Positions 46,670 through 61,600 of a stretch of DNA of 64,000 nucleotides are shown piece after piece. Below the pieces are notes generated by a model. That model searched no databases, had not been told where the DNA came from, and saw nothing but the letters and a program-made list of their open reading frames with translations. Both the position numbers and the translations under genes were made by a program. Source of the stretch: Panorpa germanica (taxonomy: Eukaryota > Arthropoda > Insecta > Mecoptera > Panorpidae); the NCBI GenBank assembly GCA_963678705.1, contig CAVMBN010000142.1, positions 118,949 to 182,948 of the forward strand, written 5' to 3'. Position 1 is the stretch's first letter; each line of letters opens with the position of its first letter.

Positions 46670-49600
46670 ACTTGTGTTGCAAAGCAATATTAACGTCCTT
46701 GTAAACCAATACGTAGGTCTTCCTTTTTGTATTAAGTCCCATCTGTCTTGCCAGAGCTTATGCATATATGCATTCATCTCTTTGGCAATATATTTGGTAT
46801 CGTCTCCAGACTTTTATCCTACAGCCGCATTAACTTTAAATCCTCAAAATTTGTCGCATTAATTTTAAATCATCAAAATTTGATTTTTTCAGTTCTAGCG
46901 TAATTTGTACTTGAGTAAGTGCATGAATGATTTTTAAATCTAAAGGAATTGTCCCCAATATCACTTGCACCACTTCTGTAGATACAGTTCTGCAACAACG
47001 CGTCATCGTCAATAACATAGTTCTTTGCATGGAAGATCTGGAAGATTGATCCTGTAATACCATGCTGAAGCACAATACACAACTATTAGCATAAATGCCC
47101 CCTTGTATAGTGTCAGCTTAGTTGCCGAGTTTAAGCTTCATTCCGTCCCTGTGACACGCGCAAGGTGTGTTACAAGTTTATTATTCGTTGTTACTGTATT
47201 TGTTTCGTAGCTTTGTAGCTTCAAGAAACTACAGATTTTATATATAGCAGGTCGAGAACGGCTTTCTAGGGTTTCTGTACTATTTGCACCGATAAGGATC
47301 ACATTATCGTTGGCAAAACATATGTCTACACAACCTTTCGAGTGAGAAACACAGTTCTTGTCGAATACCATGTTCCAGAGCTCAGGCCCTATTACAGATC
47401 GCTGAGGACAACCTTTAGATAGTTGCCTTTTGATGGAACGGTAATCGGTTTGTAAAATAATGTTCGACAATGAAAATAGTTCTCCATAGCGCAGTAGACG
47501 TACCTATAGGTTTTTGCCGGTCTAATTCTTTGAAGGTCACTTGGCCACCGGACATCAACAAAGGCACACTGAATTTCTATAAATATCTCATATACATACT
47601 TATACTTATGCCTACTTACTTACCATTTAATTGTTACCATTAAATGTTCATGAACGATCAATCACTATTTCCAAGAAAACCGCATATATTGTTCACTTAA
47701 TCACTTATAACAATTAATACACTCTCATTATTATTTAAAACACGCATTTATATAAACTAATTCTTGTGTTTTAATATTATTTATAGTTAATGTTATTCGA
47801 CTTACTTGATAGTGGGCAGCAACCTTTTGTCTTCCGTATATTTGTAGTGTTTATATGAGGTCTTCCTTATATATCTCTACAGATTTCTTGAATTTTCAAC
47901 CACTTGATGTTTTAGCACTAACACTAACCTAATTATTATCACTTTTTTTGTCTATCGCACTTATTAATGTCTTATATCAAACATCAAAATTACAAATTTG
48001 AGGTTATGTTTATAAGACCGCGTGTACGCGTAATGAAAAATTCGTTTTTAACACTGGTTTCCAACTGTCAAACTCTTGTAAAAACACTTTGTTTAGGGTA
48101 AATTAACACAAATTTTAAACAAACTTAAATACTTTTTTGCTTGAAAAAGTATTCATATAATTTATTTAATTTTTTTCTATAATTAATTTCTCACTTTTAA
48201 TCACTTTTTTCACCTAAAGTAGCAGGAGCCGATCACACACATAGTAGATAGGAACCACTTGTGTTGCAAAGCAATATTAACGTCCTTGTAAACCAATACG
48301 TAGGTCTTCCTTTTTGTATTAAGTCCCATCTGTCTTGCCAGAGCTTATGCATATATGCATTCATATCTTTGGCAATATATTTGGTATCGTCTCCAGACTT
48401 TTATCCTACAGCCGCATTAACTTTAAATCCTCGAAATTTGTCGCATTAATTTTAAATCATCAAAATTTGATTTTTTCAGTTCTAGCGTAATTTGTACTTG
48501 AGTAAGTGCATGAGTGATTTTTAAATCTAAAGGAATTGTCCAAAAATATCACTTGCACCACTTCTGTAGATACAGTTCTGCAACAACGCGTCATCGTCAA
48601 TAACATAGTTCTTTGCATGGAAGATCTGGAAGATTGATCCTGTAATACCATGCCGAAGCACAATACACAACTATTAGCATAAATGCCCCCTTGTATAGTG
48701 TCGGCATAGTTGCCGAGTTTAAGCTTCATTTCGTCCTTGTGACACGCGCAAGGTGTGTTACAAGTTTATCATTCGTTGTTACTGTATTTGTATCGTAGCT
48801 TTGTTGCTTCAAGAAACTACAGATTTTATATATAGCAGGTCGAGAACGGCTTTCTATGGTTTCTGTACTATTTGCACCGATAAGGATCACATTATCGTTG
48901 GCAAAACATATGTCTACACAACCTTTCGAGTGAGAAACACAGTTCTCGTCGAATACCATCTTCCAGAGCTCAGGATCCATTACAGATCGCTGAGGACAAC
49001 CTTTAGATAGTTGCCTTTTCATGGAACGGTAATCGGTTTGTAAAATAATGTTCGACAATAAAAATAGTTCTCCATAGCGCAGCAGACGTACCTATAGGTT
49101 TTTGCCGGTCTAATTCTTTGAAGGTCACTTAGCCACCGGACATCAACAAAGGCACACTGAATTTCTATAAATATCTCATATACATACTTGTACTTATGCC
49201 TACTTACTTACCATTTGTTTGTTACCATTGAATGTTCATGAACGATCAATCACTATTTCCAAGAAAACCGCATATATTGTTCACTTAATCACTTATAACA
49301 ATTAATACACTCTCATTATTATTCAAAACACGCATTTATATAAACTAATTCTTGTGTTTTAATAATATATATAGTTAATGTTATTCGACTTACTTGATAG
49401 TGGGCGGCAACCTTTTGTCTTCTGCATATTTGTAGTGTTTATATAAGGTCTTCCTTATATATCTCTACAGATTTCTTGAATTTTAAACCACTTGATGTTT
49501 TAGCACTAACACTAACCTAATTATTATCACTTTTTTTGTCTATCGCACTTAATAATGTCTTATATCAAACATCAAAGTTACAAATTTAAGGTTATGTTTA

Positions 49601-52600
49601 TAAGACCGCGTGTACGCGTAATGAAAAATTCGTTTTTAACACTGGTTTCCAACTGTCAAACTTTTGTAAAAACACTTTGTTTAGGGTAAATTAACACAAA
49701 TTTAAAACAAACTTAAATACTTTTCGTTTGAAAAAGTATTCATATAATTTATTTAATTTTTTTCTGTAATTAATTTCTCATTTTTTATCACTTTTTTCAC
49801 CTAAAGTAGCAGGAGCCGATCACACACATAGTAGATAGGAACCACTTGTGTTGCAAAGCAATATTAACGTCCTTGTAAACCAATACGTAGGTCTTCCTTT
49901 TTGTATTAAGTCCCATCTGTCTTGCCAGAGCTTATGCATATATTCATCTCTTTGGCAATATATTTGGTATCGTCTCAGACTTTTATCTTACAGCCACATT
50001 AACTTTAAATCCTCGAAATTTGTCGCATTAATTTTAAATCATCAAAATTTGATTTTTTCAGTTCTAGCGTAATTTGTACTTGAGTAAGTGCATGAGTGAT
50101 TTTTAAATCTAAAGGAATTGTCCCCAATATCACTTGCACCACTTCTGTAGATACAGTTCTGCAACAACGCGTCATCGTCAATAACATAGTTCTTTGCATG
50201 GAAGATCTGGAAGATTGATCCTGTAATACCATGCCGAAGCACAATACACAACTATTAGCATAAATGCCCCCTTGTATAGTGTCGGCATAGTTGCCGAGTT
50301 TAAGCTTCATTCCGTCCCTGTGACACGCGCAAGGTGTGTTACAAGTTTATCATTCGTTGTTACTGTATTTGTTTCGTAGCTTTGTAGCTTCAAGAAACTA
50401 CAGATTTTATATATAGCAGGTCGAGAACGGCTTTCTAGGGTTTCTGTACTATTTGCACCGATAAGGATCACATTATCGTTGGCAAAACATATGTCTACAC
50501 AACCTTTCGAGTGAGAAACACAGTTCTCGTCGAATACCATGTTCCAGAGTGTTAAGGCCCTATTACAGATCGCTGAGGACAACCTTTAGATAGTTGCCTT
50601 TTCATGGAACGGTAATCGGTTTGTAAAATAATGTTTGTCAATGAAAATAGTTCTTCATAGCGCAGTAGACGTACCTATAGGTTTTTGCCGGTCTAATTCT
50701 TTAAAGGTCACTTAGCCACCGGACATCAACAAAGGCACACTGAATTTCTATAAATATCTCATATACATACTTATACTTATGCCTACTTACTTACCATTTG
50801 TTTGTTATTATTGAATGTTCATGAACGATCAATCACTATTTCCAAGAAAACCGCATATATTGTTCACTTAATCACTTATAACAATTAATACACTCTCATT
50901 ATTATTTAAAACACGCATTTATATAAACTAATTCTTGTGTTTTAATATTATTTATAGTTAATGTTATTCGACTTACTTGATAGTGGGCGGCAACCTTTTG
51001 TCTTCCGTATATTTGTAGTGTTTATATGAGGTCTTCCTTATATATCTCTACAGATTTCTTGAATTTTAAAGTACTTGATGTTTTAGCACTAACACTAACC
51101 TAATTATTATCACTTTTTTTGTCTATCGCACTTAATAATGTCTTATATCAAACATCAAAGTTACAAATTTGAGGTTATGTTTATAAGACCGCGTGTACGC
51201 GTAATGAAAAATTCGTTTTTAACACTGGTTTCCAACTGTCAAACTTTTGTAAAAACACTTTGTTTAGGGTAAATTAACACAAATTTAAAACAAACTTAAA
51301 TACTTTTCGTTTGAAAAAGTATTTATATAATTTATTTAATTTTTTTCCATAATTAATTTCTCACTTTTAATCACTTTTTTCACCTAAAGTAGCAGGAGCC
51401 GATCACACACATAGTAGATAGAAACCACTTGTGTTGCAAAGCAATATTAACGTCCTTGTAAACCAATACGTAGGTCTTTCGTTTTGTATTAAGTCCCATC
51501 TGTCTTGCCAGAGCTTATGCATATATGCATTCATCTCTTTGGCAATATATTTGGTATCGTCTCCAGACTTTTATCCTACAGCCGCATTAACTTTAAATCC
51601 TCAAAATTTGTCGCTTTAATTTTAAATCATTAAAATTTGATTTTTTCAGTTCTAGCGTAATTTGTACTTGAGTAAGTGCATGAATGATTTTTAAATCTAA
51701 AGGAATTGTCCCCAATATCACTTGCACCACTTCTGTAGATACAGTTCTGCAACAACGCGTCATCGTCAATAACATAGTTCTTTGCATGGGAGATCTGGAA
51801 GATTGATCCTGTAATACCATGCCGAAGCACAATACACAACTATTAGCATAAATGCCCCCTTGTATAGTGTCGGCTTAGTTGCCGAGTTTAAGCTTCATTC
51901 CGTCCCTGTGACACGCGCAAGGTGTGTTACAAGTTTATTATTCGTTGTTACTGTATTTGTTTCGTAGCTTTGTAGCTTCAAGAAACTACAGATTTTATAT
52001 ATAGCAGGTCGAGAACGGCTTTCTAGGGTTTCTGTACTATTTGCACCGATAAGGATCACATTATCGTTGGCAAAACATATGTCTACACAACCTTTCGAGT
52101 GAGAAACACAGTTCTCGTCGAATACTATGTTCCAGAGCTCAGGCCCTATTACAGATCGCTGAGGACAACCTTTAGATAGTTGCCTTTTCATGGAACGGTA
52201 ATCGGTTTGTAAAATAATGTTCGACAATGAAAATAGTTCTCCATAGCGCAGTAGACGTACCTATAGGTTTTTGCCGATCTAATTCTTTGAAGGTCACTTG
52301 GCCACCGGACATCAACAAAGGCACACTGAATTTCTATAAATATCTTATATACATACTTATACTTATGCCTACTTATTTACCATTTGTTTGTTACCATTGA
52401 ATGTTCATGAACGATCAATCACTATTTCCAAGAAAACCGCATATATTGTTCACTTAATCACTTATAACAATTAATACACTCTCATTATTATTTAAAACAC
52501 GCATTTATATAAACTAATTCTTGTGTTTTAATATTATTTATAGTTAATGTTATTCGACTTACTTGATAGTGGGCAGCAACCTTTTGTCTTCCGTATATTT

Positions 52601-55600
52601 GTAGTGTTTATATGAGGTCTTCCTTATATATCTCTACAGATTTCTTGAATTTTAAACCACTTGATGTTTTAGCACTAACACTAACCTAATTATTATCACT
52701 TTTTTTGTCTATCGCACTTAATAATGTCTTATATCAAACATCAAAGTTACAAATTTGAGGTTATGTTTATAAGACCGCGTGTACGCGTAATGAAAAATTC
52801 GTTTTTAACACTGGTTTCCAACTGTCAAACTCTTGTAAAAACACTTTGTTTAGGGTAAATTAACACAAATTTAAAACAAACTTAAATACTTTTCGTTTGA
52901 AAAAGTATTCATATAATTTATTTAATTTGTTTCCATAATTAATTTCTCACTTTTAATCACTTTTTTCACCTAAAGTAGCAGGAGCCGATCACACACATAG
53001 TAGATAGGAACCACTTGTGTTGCAAAGCAATATTAACGTCCTTGTAAACCAATACGTAGGTCTTCCTTTTTGTATTAGGTCCCATCTGTCTTGCCAGAGC
53101 TTATGCATATATGCATTCATCTCTTTGGCAATATATTTGGTATCGTCTCCAGACTTTTATCCTACAGCCGCATTAACTTTAAATCCTCGAAATTTGTCGC
53201 AATAATTCTAAATCATCAAAATTTGATTTTTTCAGTTCTAGCGTAATTTGTACTTGAGTAAGTGCATGAGTGATTTTTAAATCTAAAAGAATTGTCCCAA
53301 ATATCACTTGCACCACTTCTGTAGATACAGTTCTGCAACAACGCGTCATCGTCAATAACATAGTTCTTTGCATAAAGATCTGGAAGATTGATCCTCTAAT
53401 ACCATGCCGAAGCACAATACACAACTATTAGCATAAATGCCCCCTTGTATAGTGTCAGAATAGTTGCCGAGTTTAAGCTTCATTCCGTCCTTGTGACACG
53501 CGCAAGGTGTGTTACAAGTTTATCATTCGTTGTTACTGTATTTGTTTCGTAGCTTTGTAGCTTCAAGAAACTACAGATTTTATATATAGCAGGTCGAGAA
53601 CGGCTTTCTAGGGTTTCTGTACTATTTGCACCGATAAGGATCACATTATCGTTGGCAAAACATATGTCTACACAACCTTTCGAGTGAGAAACACAGTTCT
53701 CGTCGAATACCATGTTCCAGAGCTCAGGCCCCATTACTGATCGCTGAGGACAACCTTTAGATAGTTGCCTTCTCATGGAACGGTAATCGGTTTGTAAAAT
53801 AATGTTCGACAATGAAAATAGTTCTCCATAGCGCAGTAGACGTACCTATAGGTTTTTGCCGGTCTAATTCTTTGAAGGTCACTTGGCCACCGGACATCAA
53901 CAAAGGCACACTGAATTTCTATAAATATCTCATATACATACTTGTACTTATGCCTACTTACTTACCATTTGTTTGTTACCATTGAATGTTCATAAACGAT
54001 CAATCACTATTTCCAAGAAAACCGCATATATTGTTCTCTTAATCACTTATAACAATTAATACACTCTCATTATTATTTAAAACACGCATTTATAAAAACT
54101 AATTCTTGTGTTTTAATATTATTTATAGTTAATGTTATTCGACTTACTTGATAGTGGGCGGCAACCTTTTGTCTTCCGTATATTTGTAGTGTTTATATGA
54201 GGTCTTCCTTATATATCTCTACAGATTTCTTGAATTTTAAACCACTTGATGTTTTAGCACTAACACTAACCTAATTACTATCACTTTTTTTTGTCTTTCG
54301 CACTAAATAATGTCTTATATCAAACATTAAAGTTACAAATTTGAGGTTATGTTTATAAGACCGCGTGTACGCGTAATGAAAAAATCGTTTTTAACACTGG
54401 TTTCCAACTGTCAAAATATTGTAAAAACACTTTGTTTAGGGTAAATTAACACAAATTTAAAACAAACTTAAATACTTTTCGTTTGAAAAAGTATTCATAT
54501 AATTTATTTAATTTTTTTCCATAATTAATTTCTCACTTTAAATCACTTTTTTCACCTAAAGTAGCAGGAGCCGATCACACACATAGTAGATAGGAACCAC
54601 TTGTGTTGCAAAGCAATATTAACGTCCTTGTAAACCAATACGTAGGTCTTCCTTTTTGTATTAAGTCCCATCTGTCTTGCCAGAGCAGAGCTTATGCATA
54701 TATGCATTCATCTCTTTGGCAATATATTTGGTATCGTCTCCAGACTTTTATCCTACAGCCGCATTAACTTTAAATCCTCAAAATTTGTCGCATTAATTTT
54801 AAATCATCAAAATTTGATTTTTTCAGTTCTAGCGTAATTTGTACTTGAGTAAGTGCATAAGTGATTTTTAAATCTAAAGGAATTGTCCAAAATATCACTT
54901 GCACCACTTCTGTAGATACAGTTCTGCAACAACGCGTCATCGTCAATAACATAGTTCTTTGCATGGAAGATCTGGAAGATTGATCCTGTAATGCCGAAGC
55001 ACAATACACAACTATTAGCATAAATGCCCCCTTTTATAGTGTCGGCATAGTTGCCTAATTTAAGCTTCATTCCGTCCTTGTGACACGCGCAAGGTGTGTT
55101 ACAAGTTTATCATTCGTTGTTACTGTATTTGTTTCGTAGCTTTGTAGCTTCAAGAAACTACAGATTTTATATATAGCAGGTCGAGAACGGCTTTCTAGGG
55201 TTTCTGTACTATTTGCACCAAAAAGGATCACATTATCGTTGGCAAAACATATGTCTACACAACCTTTCGAGTGAGAAACACAGTTCTCTTTGAATACCAT
55301 GTTCCAGAGCTCAGGCCCCATTACAGATCGCTAAGGACAACCTTTATATAGTTGCCTTTTCATGGAACGGTAATCGGTTTGTAAAATAATGTTTGACAAT
55401 GAAAATAGTTCTCCATAGCGCAGTAGAGGTACCTATAGGTTTTTGCCGGTCTAATTCTTTGAAGGTCACTTGGCCACCGGACATCAACAAAGGCACACTG
55501 AATTTCTATAAATATCTCATATACATACTTGTACTTATGCCTACTTACTTACCATTTGTTTGTTATCATTGAATGTTCATGAACGATCAATCACTATTTC

Positions 55601-58600
55601 CAAGAAAACCGCATATATTGTTCACTTAATCACTTATAACAATTAATACACTCTCATTATTATTTAAAACACGCATTTATATAAACTAATTCTTGTGTTT
55701 TAATATTATTTATAGTTAATGTTATTCGACTTACTTGATAGTGGGCGGCAACCTTTTGTCTTCCGTATATTTGTAGTGTTTATATGAGGTCTTCCTTATA
55801 TATCTCTACAGATTTCTTGAATTTTAAACCACTTAATGTTTTAGCACTAAACCCTAACCTAATTATTAGCACTTTTTTTGTCTATCGCACTTAATAATGT
55901 CTTATATCAAACATCAAAGTTACAAATTTGAGGTTATGTTTATAAGACCGCGTGTACGCGTAATGAAAAATTCGTTTTTAACACTGGTTTCCAACTGTCA
56001 AACTTTTGTAAAAACACTTTGTTTAAGGTAAATTACCACAAATTTAAAACAAACTTAAATACTTTTCGTTTGAAAAAGTATTCATATAATTTATTTAATT
56101 TTTTTCCATAATTAATTTCTCACTTTTAATCACTTTTTTCACCTAAAGTAGCAGGAGCCGATCACACACATAGTAAATAGGAACCACTTGTGTTGCAAAG
56201 CAATATTAACGTCCTTGTAAACCAATACGTAAGTTTTCTTTTTTGTATTAATTCCTATCTGTCTTGCCAGAGCTTAAGCATATATGCATTCATCTCTTTG
56301 GCAATATATTTGGTATCGTCTCCAGACTTTTATCCTACAGCCGCATTAACTTTAAATCCTCGAAATTTGTCGCATTAATTTTAAATCATCAAAATTTGAT
56401 TTTTTCAGTTCTAGCGTAGTTTGTACTTGAGTAAGTGCATGAGTGATTTTTAAATCTAAAGGAATTGTCCCCAATATCACTTGCACTACTTCTGTAGATA
56501 CAGTTCTGCAACAACGCGTCATCGTCAATAACATAGTTCTTTGCATACCATGTAATACCATGCCGAAGCACAATACATACCTATTAGCATAAATGCCCCC
56601 TTGTATAGTGTCAGCATAGTTGCCGAGTTTAAGCTTCATTCCGTCCTTGTGACACGCGCAAGGTGTGTTACAAGTTTGTCATTCGTTGTTACTGTATTTG
56701 TTTCGTAGCTTTGTAGCTTCAAGAAACTACAGATTTTATATATAGCAGGTCGAGAACGGCTTTCTAGGGTTTCTGTACTATTTGCACCAATAAGGATCAC
56801 ATTATCGTTGGCAAAACATATGTCTACACAACCTTTCGAGTGAGAAACACAGTTCTCGTCGAATACCATGTTCCAGAGCTCAGGCTTCATTACAGATCGC
56901 TGAGGACAACCTTTAGATAGTTGCCTTTTCATGGAACGGTAATCGGTTTGTAAAATAATGTTCGACAATGAAAATAGTTCTCCATAGCGCAGTAGACGTA
57001 CCTATAGGTTTTTGCCGGTCTAATTTTTTGAAGGTCACTTGGCCACCGGACATCAACAAAGGCACACTGAATTTCTATAAATATCTCATATACATACTTG
57101 TACTTATGCCTACTTACTTATTATTTGTTTGTTACCATTGAATGTTCATGAACGATCAATCACTATTTCCAAGAAAACCGCATATATTGTTCACTTAATC
57201 ACTTATAACAATTAATACACTCTCATTATTATTTAAAACACGCATTTATATAAACTAATTCTTGTGTTTTAATATTATTTATAGTTAATGTTATTCGACT
57301 TACTTGATAGTGGGCGGCAACCTTTTGTCTTCCGTATATTTGTAGTGTTTATATGAGGTCTTCCTTATATATCTCTACAGATTTCTTGAATTTTAAACCA
57401 CTTGATGTTTTAGCACTAACACTAACCTAATTATTATCACTTTTTTTGTCTATCGCACTTAATAATGTCTTATATCAAACATCAAAGTTACAAATTTGAG
57501 GTTATGTTTATAAGACCGCGTGTACGCGTAATGAAAAATTCGTTTTTAACACTGGTTTCCAACTGTCAAACTTTTGTAAAAACACTTTGTTTAAGGTAAA
57601 TTACCACAAATTTAAAACAAACTTAAATACTTTTCGTTTGAAAAAGTATTCATATAATTTATTTAATTTTTTTCCATAATTAATTTCTCACTTTTTATCA
57701 CTTTTTTCACCTAAAGTAGCAGGAGCCGATCACACACATAGTAGATAGGAACCACTTGTGTTGCAAAGCAATATTAACGTCCTTGTAAACCAATACGTAG
57801 GTCTTCCTTTTTGTATTAAGTCCCATCTGTCTTGCCAGACCTTATGCATATATGCATTCATCTCTTTGGCAATATATTTGGTATAGTCTCCAGACTTTTA
57901 TCCTACAGCCGCATTAACTTTAAATCCTCGAAATTTGTCGCATTAATTTAAAATCATCAAAATTTGATTTTTTCAGTTCTAGCGTAATTTGTACTTGAGT
58001 AAGTGCATAAGTGATTTTTAAATCTAAAGGAATTGTCCCCAATATCACTTGCACCACTTCTGTAGATACAGTTCTGCAACAACGCGTCATCGTCAATAAC
58101 ATAGTTCTTTGCATGGAAGATCTGGAAGATTAATCCTGTAATACCATGCCGAAGCACAATACACAACTATTAGCATAAATGCCCCCTTGTATAGTGTCGG
58201 CATAGTTGCCGAGTTTAAGCTTCATTCCGTCCTTGTGACACGCGCAAGGTGTGTTACAAGTTTATCATTCGTTGTTACTGTATTTGTTTCGTAGCTTTGT
58301 AGCTTCAAGAAACTACAGATTTTATATATAGCAGGTCGAGAACGGCTTTCTAAGGTTTCTGTACTATTTGCACCGATAAGAATCACATTATCGTTGGCAA
58401 AACATATGTCTACACAACCTTTTGAGTGAGAAACACAGTTCTCGTCGAATTCCATGTTCCAGAGCTCAGGCCCCATTACAGTTCGCTGAGGACAACCTTT
58501 AGATAGTTGCCTTTTCATGGAACGGTAATCGGTTTGTAAAATAATGTTCGACAATGAAAATAGTTCTCCATAGCGCAGTAGACGAACCTATAGGTTTTTT

Positions 58601-61600
58601 CCGGTCTAATTCTTTGAAGGTCACTTGTCTACCGAACATCAACAAAGGCACACTGAATTTCTATAAATATCTCATATACATACTTGAACTTATGCCTACT
58701 TACTTACCATTTGTTTGTTACCATTGAATGTTCATGAACGATCAATCACTATTTCCAAGAAAACCGCATATATTGTTCACTTAATCACTTATAACAATTA
58801 ATACACTCTCATTATTATTTAAAACACGCATTTATATAAACTAATTCTTGTGTTTCATTATTATTTATAGTTAATGTTATTCGACTTACTTGATAGTGAG
58901 CGGCAACCTTTTGTCTTCCATATATTTGTAGTGTATATATGAGGTCTTCCTTATATATCTCTACAGATTTCTTGAATTTTAAACCACTTGATGTTTTAGC
59001 ACTAACACTAACCTAATTATTATCACTTTTTTTGTCTATCGCACTTATTAATGTCTTATATCAAACTTTAAAGTTACAAATTTGAGGTTATGTTTATAAG
59101 ACCGCGTGTACGCGTAATGAAAAATTCGTTTTTAACACTGGTTTCCAATTGTCAAACTTTTGTAAAAACACTTTGTTTAAGGTAAATTACGACAAATTTA
59201 AAACAAACTTAAATACTTTTCGTTTGAAAAAGTATTCATATAATTTATTTAATTTTTTTCCATAATTAATTTCTCACTTTTATTCACTTTTTTCACCTAA
59301 AGTAGCAGGAGCCGATCACACACATAGTAGATAGGAACCACTTGTGTTGCAAAGCAATATTAACGTCCTTGTAAACCAATACGTAGGTCTTCCTTTTTGT
59401 ATTAAGTCCCATCTGTCTTGCCAGAGCTTATGCATATATGCATTCATCTCTTTGGCAATATATTTAGTATCGTCTCTAGACTTTTATCCTACAGCCGAAT
59501 TAACTTTAAATCCTCGAAATTTGTCGCATTTATTTTAAATCATCAAAATTTGATTTTTTCAGTTATAGCGTAATTTGTACTTGAGTGAGTGCATAAGTGA
59601 TTTTTAAATCTAAAGGAATTGTCCCCAATATCACTTGCACCACTTCTGTAGATACAGTTTTGCAACAACGAGTCATCGTCAATAACATAGTTCTTTGCAT
59701 AGAAGATCTGGAAGATTGATCCTGTAATACCATGCCGAAGCACAATACACAACTATTAGCATAAATGCCCCCTTGTATAGTGTCGGCATAGTTGCTGAGT
59801 TTAAGCTTCATTCCGTCCTTGTGACACGCGCAAGGTGTGTTACAAGTTTATTATTTGTTGTTACTGTATTTGTTTTGTAGCTTTGTAGCTTCAATAAACT
59901 ACAGATTTTATATATAGCAGGTCAAGAACGGCTTTCTAGGGTTTCTGTACTATTTGCACCGATAAGGATCACATTATCGTTGGCAAAGCATATGTCTACA
60001 CAACCTTTCGAGTGAGAAACACAGTTCTCGTCGAATACCATGTTCCAGAGCTCAGGCCCCATTACAGATCGCTGAGGACAACCTTTAGATAGTTGCCTTT
60101 TCATGGAACGGTAATCGGTTTGTAAAATAATGTTCGACAATGAAAATAGTTCTCAATAGCGCAGTAGACGTACCTATAGGTTTTTGCCGGTCTAATTCTT
60201 TGAAGGTCACTTGGCCACCGGACGTCAACAAAGGCACACTGAATTTTTATAAATATCTCATATACATACTTGTACTTATGCCTACTTACTTACCATTTGT
60301 TTGTTACCATTGAATGTTCATGAACGATCAATCACTATTTCCAAGAAAACCGCATATATTGTTCACTTAATCACTTATAACAATTAATACACTCTCATTA
60401 TTATTTAAAACACGCATTTATATAAACTAATTCTTGTGTTTTAATATTATTTATAGTTAATGTTATTCGTCTTACTTGATAGTGGGCGGCAACCTTTTGT
60501 CTTCCGTATATTTGTAGTGTTTATATGAGGTTTTCCTTATATATCTCTACAGATTTCTTGAATTTAAACCACTTGATGTTTTAGCACTAACACTAACCTA
60601 ATTATTATCACTTTTTTTGTCTATCGCACTTATTAATGTCTTATATCAAACATCAAAGTTACAAATTTGAGGTTATGTTTATAAGACCCCGTGTACGCGT
60701 AATGAAAACTTTCGTTTTTAACACTGGTTTCCAACTGTCAAGCTTTTGTTAAAACACTTTGTTTAGGGTAAATTAACACAAATTTAAAACAAACTTAAAT
60801 ACTTTTCGTTTGAAAAAGTATTCATATAATTTATTTAATTTTTTTCCATAATTAATTTCTCACTTTTAATCACTTTTTTCACCTAAAGTAGCAGGAGCCG
60901 ATCACACACATAGTAGATAGGAACCACTTGTGTTGCAAAGCATATTAACGTCCTTGTAAACCAATACGTAGGTCTTCCTTTTTGTATTAAGTCCATCTGT
61001 CTTGCCAGAGCTTATGCATATATGCATTCATCTCTTTAACAATATATTTGGTATCGTCTCCAGACTTTTATCCTACAGCCGCATTAACTTTAAATCCTCG
61101 AAATTGGTCGCATTAATTTTAAATCATCAAAATTTAATTTTTTCAGTTCTAGCGTAATTTGTACTTGAGTTAGTGCATGAGTGATTTTTAAATCTAAAGG
61201 AATTGTCCCCAATATCACTTGCACCACTTCTGTAGATACAGTTCTGCAACAACGCGTCATCGTCAATAACATAGTTCTTTGCATGGAAGATCTGGAAGAT
61301 TAATCCTGTAATACCATGCCGAAGCACAATACACAACTATTAGCATAAATGCCCCCTTGTATAGTGTCGGCATAGTTGCCGAGTTTAAGCTTCATTCCGT
61401 CATTGTGACACGAGCAAGGTGTGTTACAAGTTTATCATTCGTTGTTACTGTATTTGTTTCGTAGCTTTGTAGCTTCAAGAAACTACAGATTTTATATATA
61501 GCAGGTCGAAAACGGCTTTCTAAGGTTTCTGTACTATTTGCACCGATAAGGATCACATTATCGTTGGCAAAACATATGTCTACACAACCTTTTGAGTGAG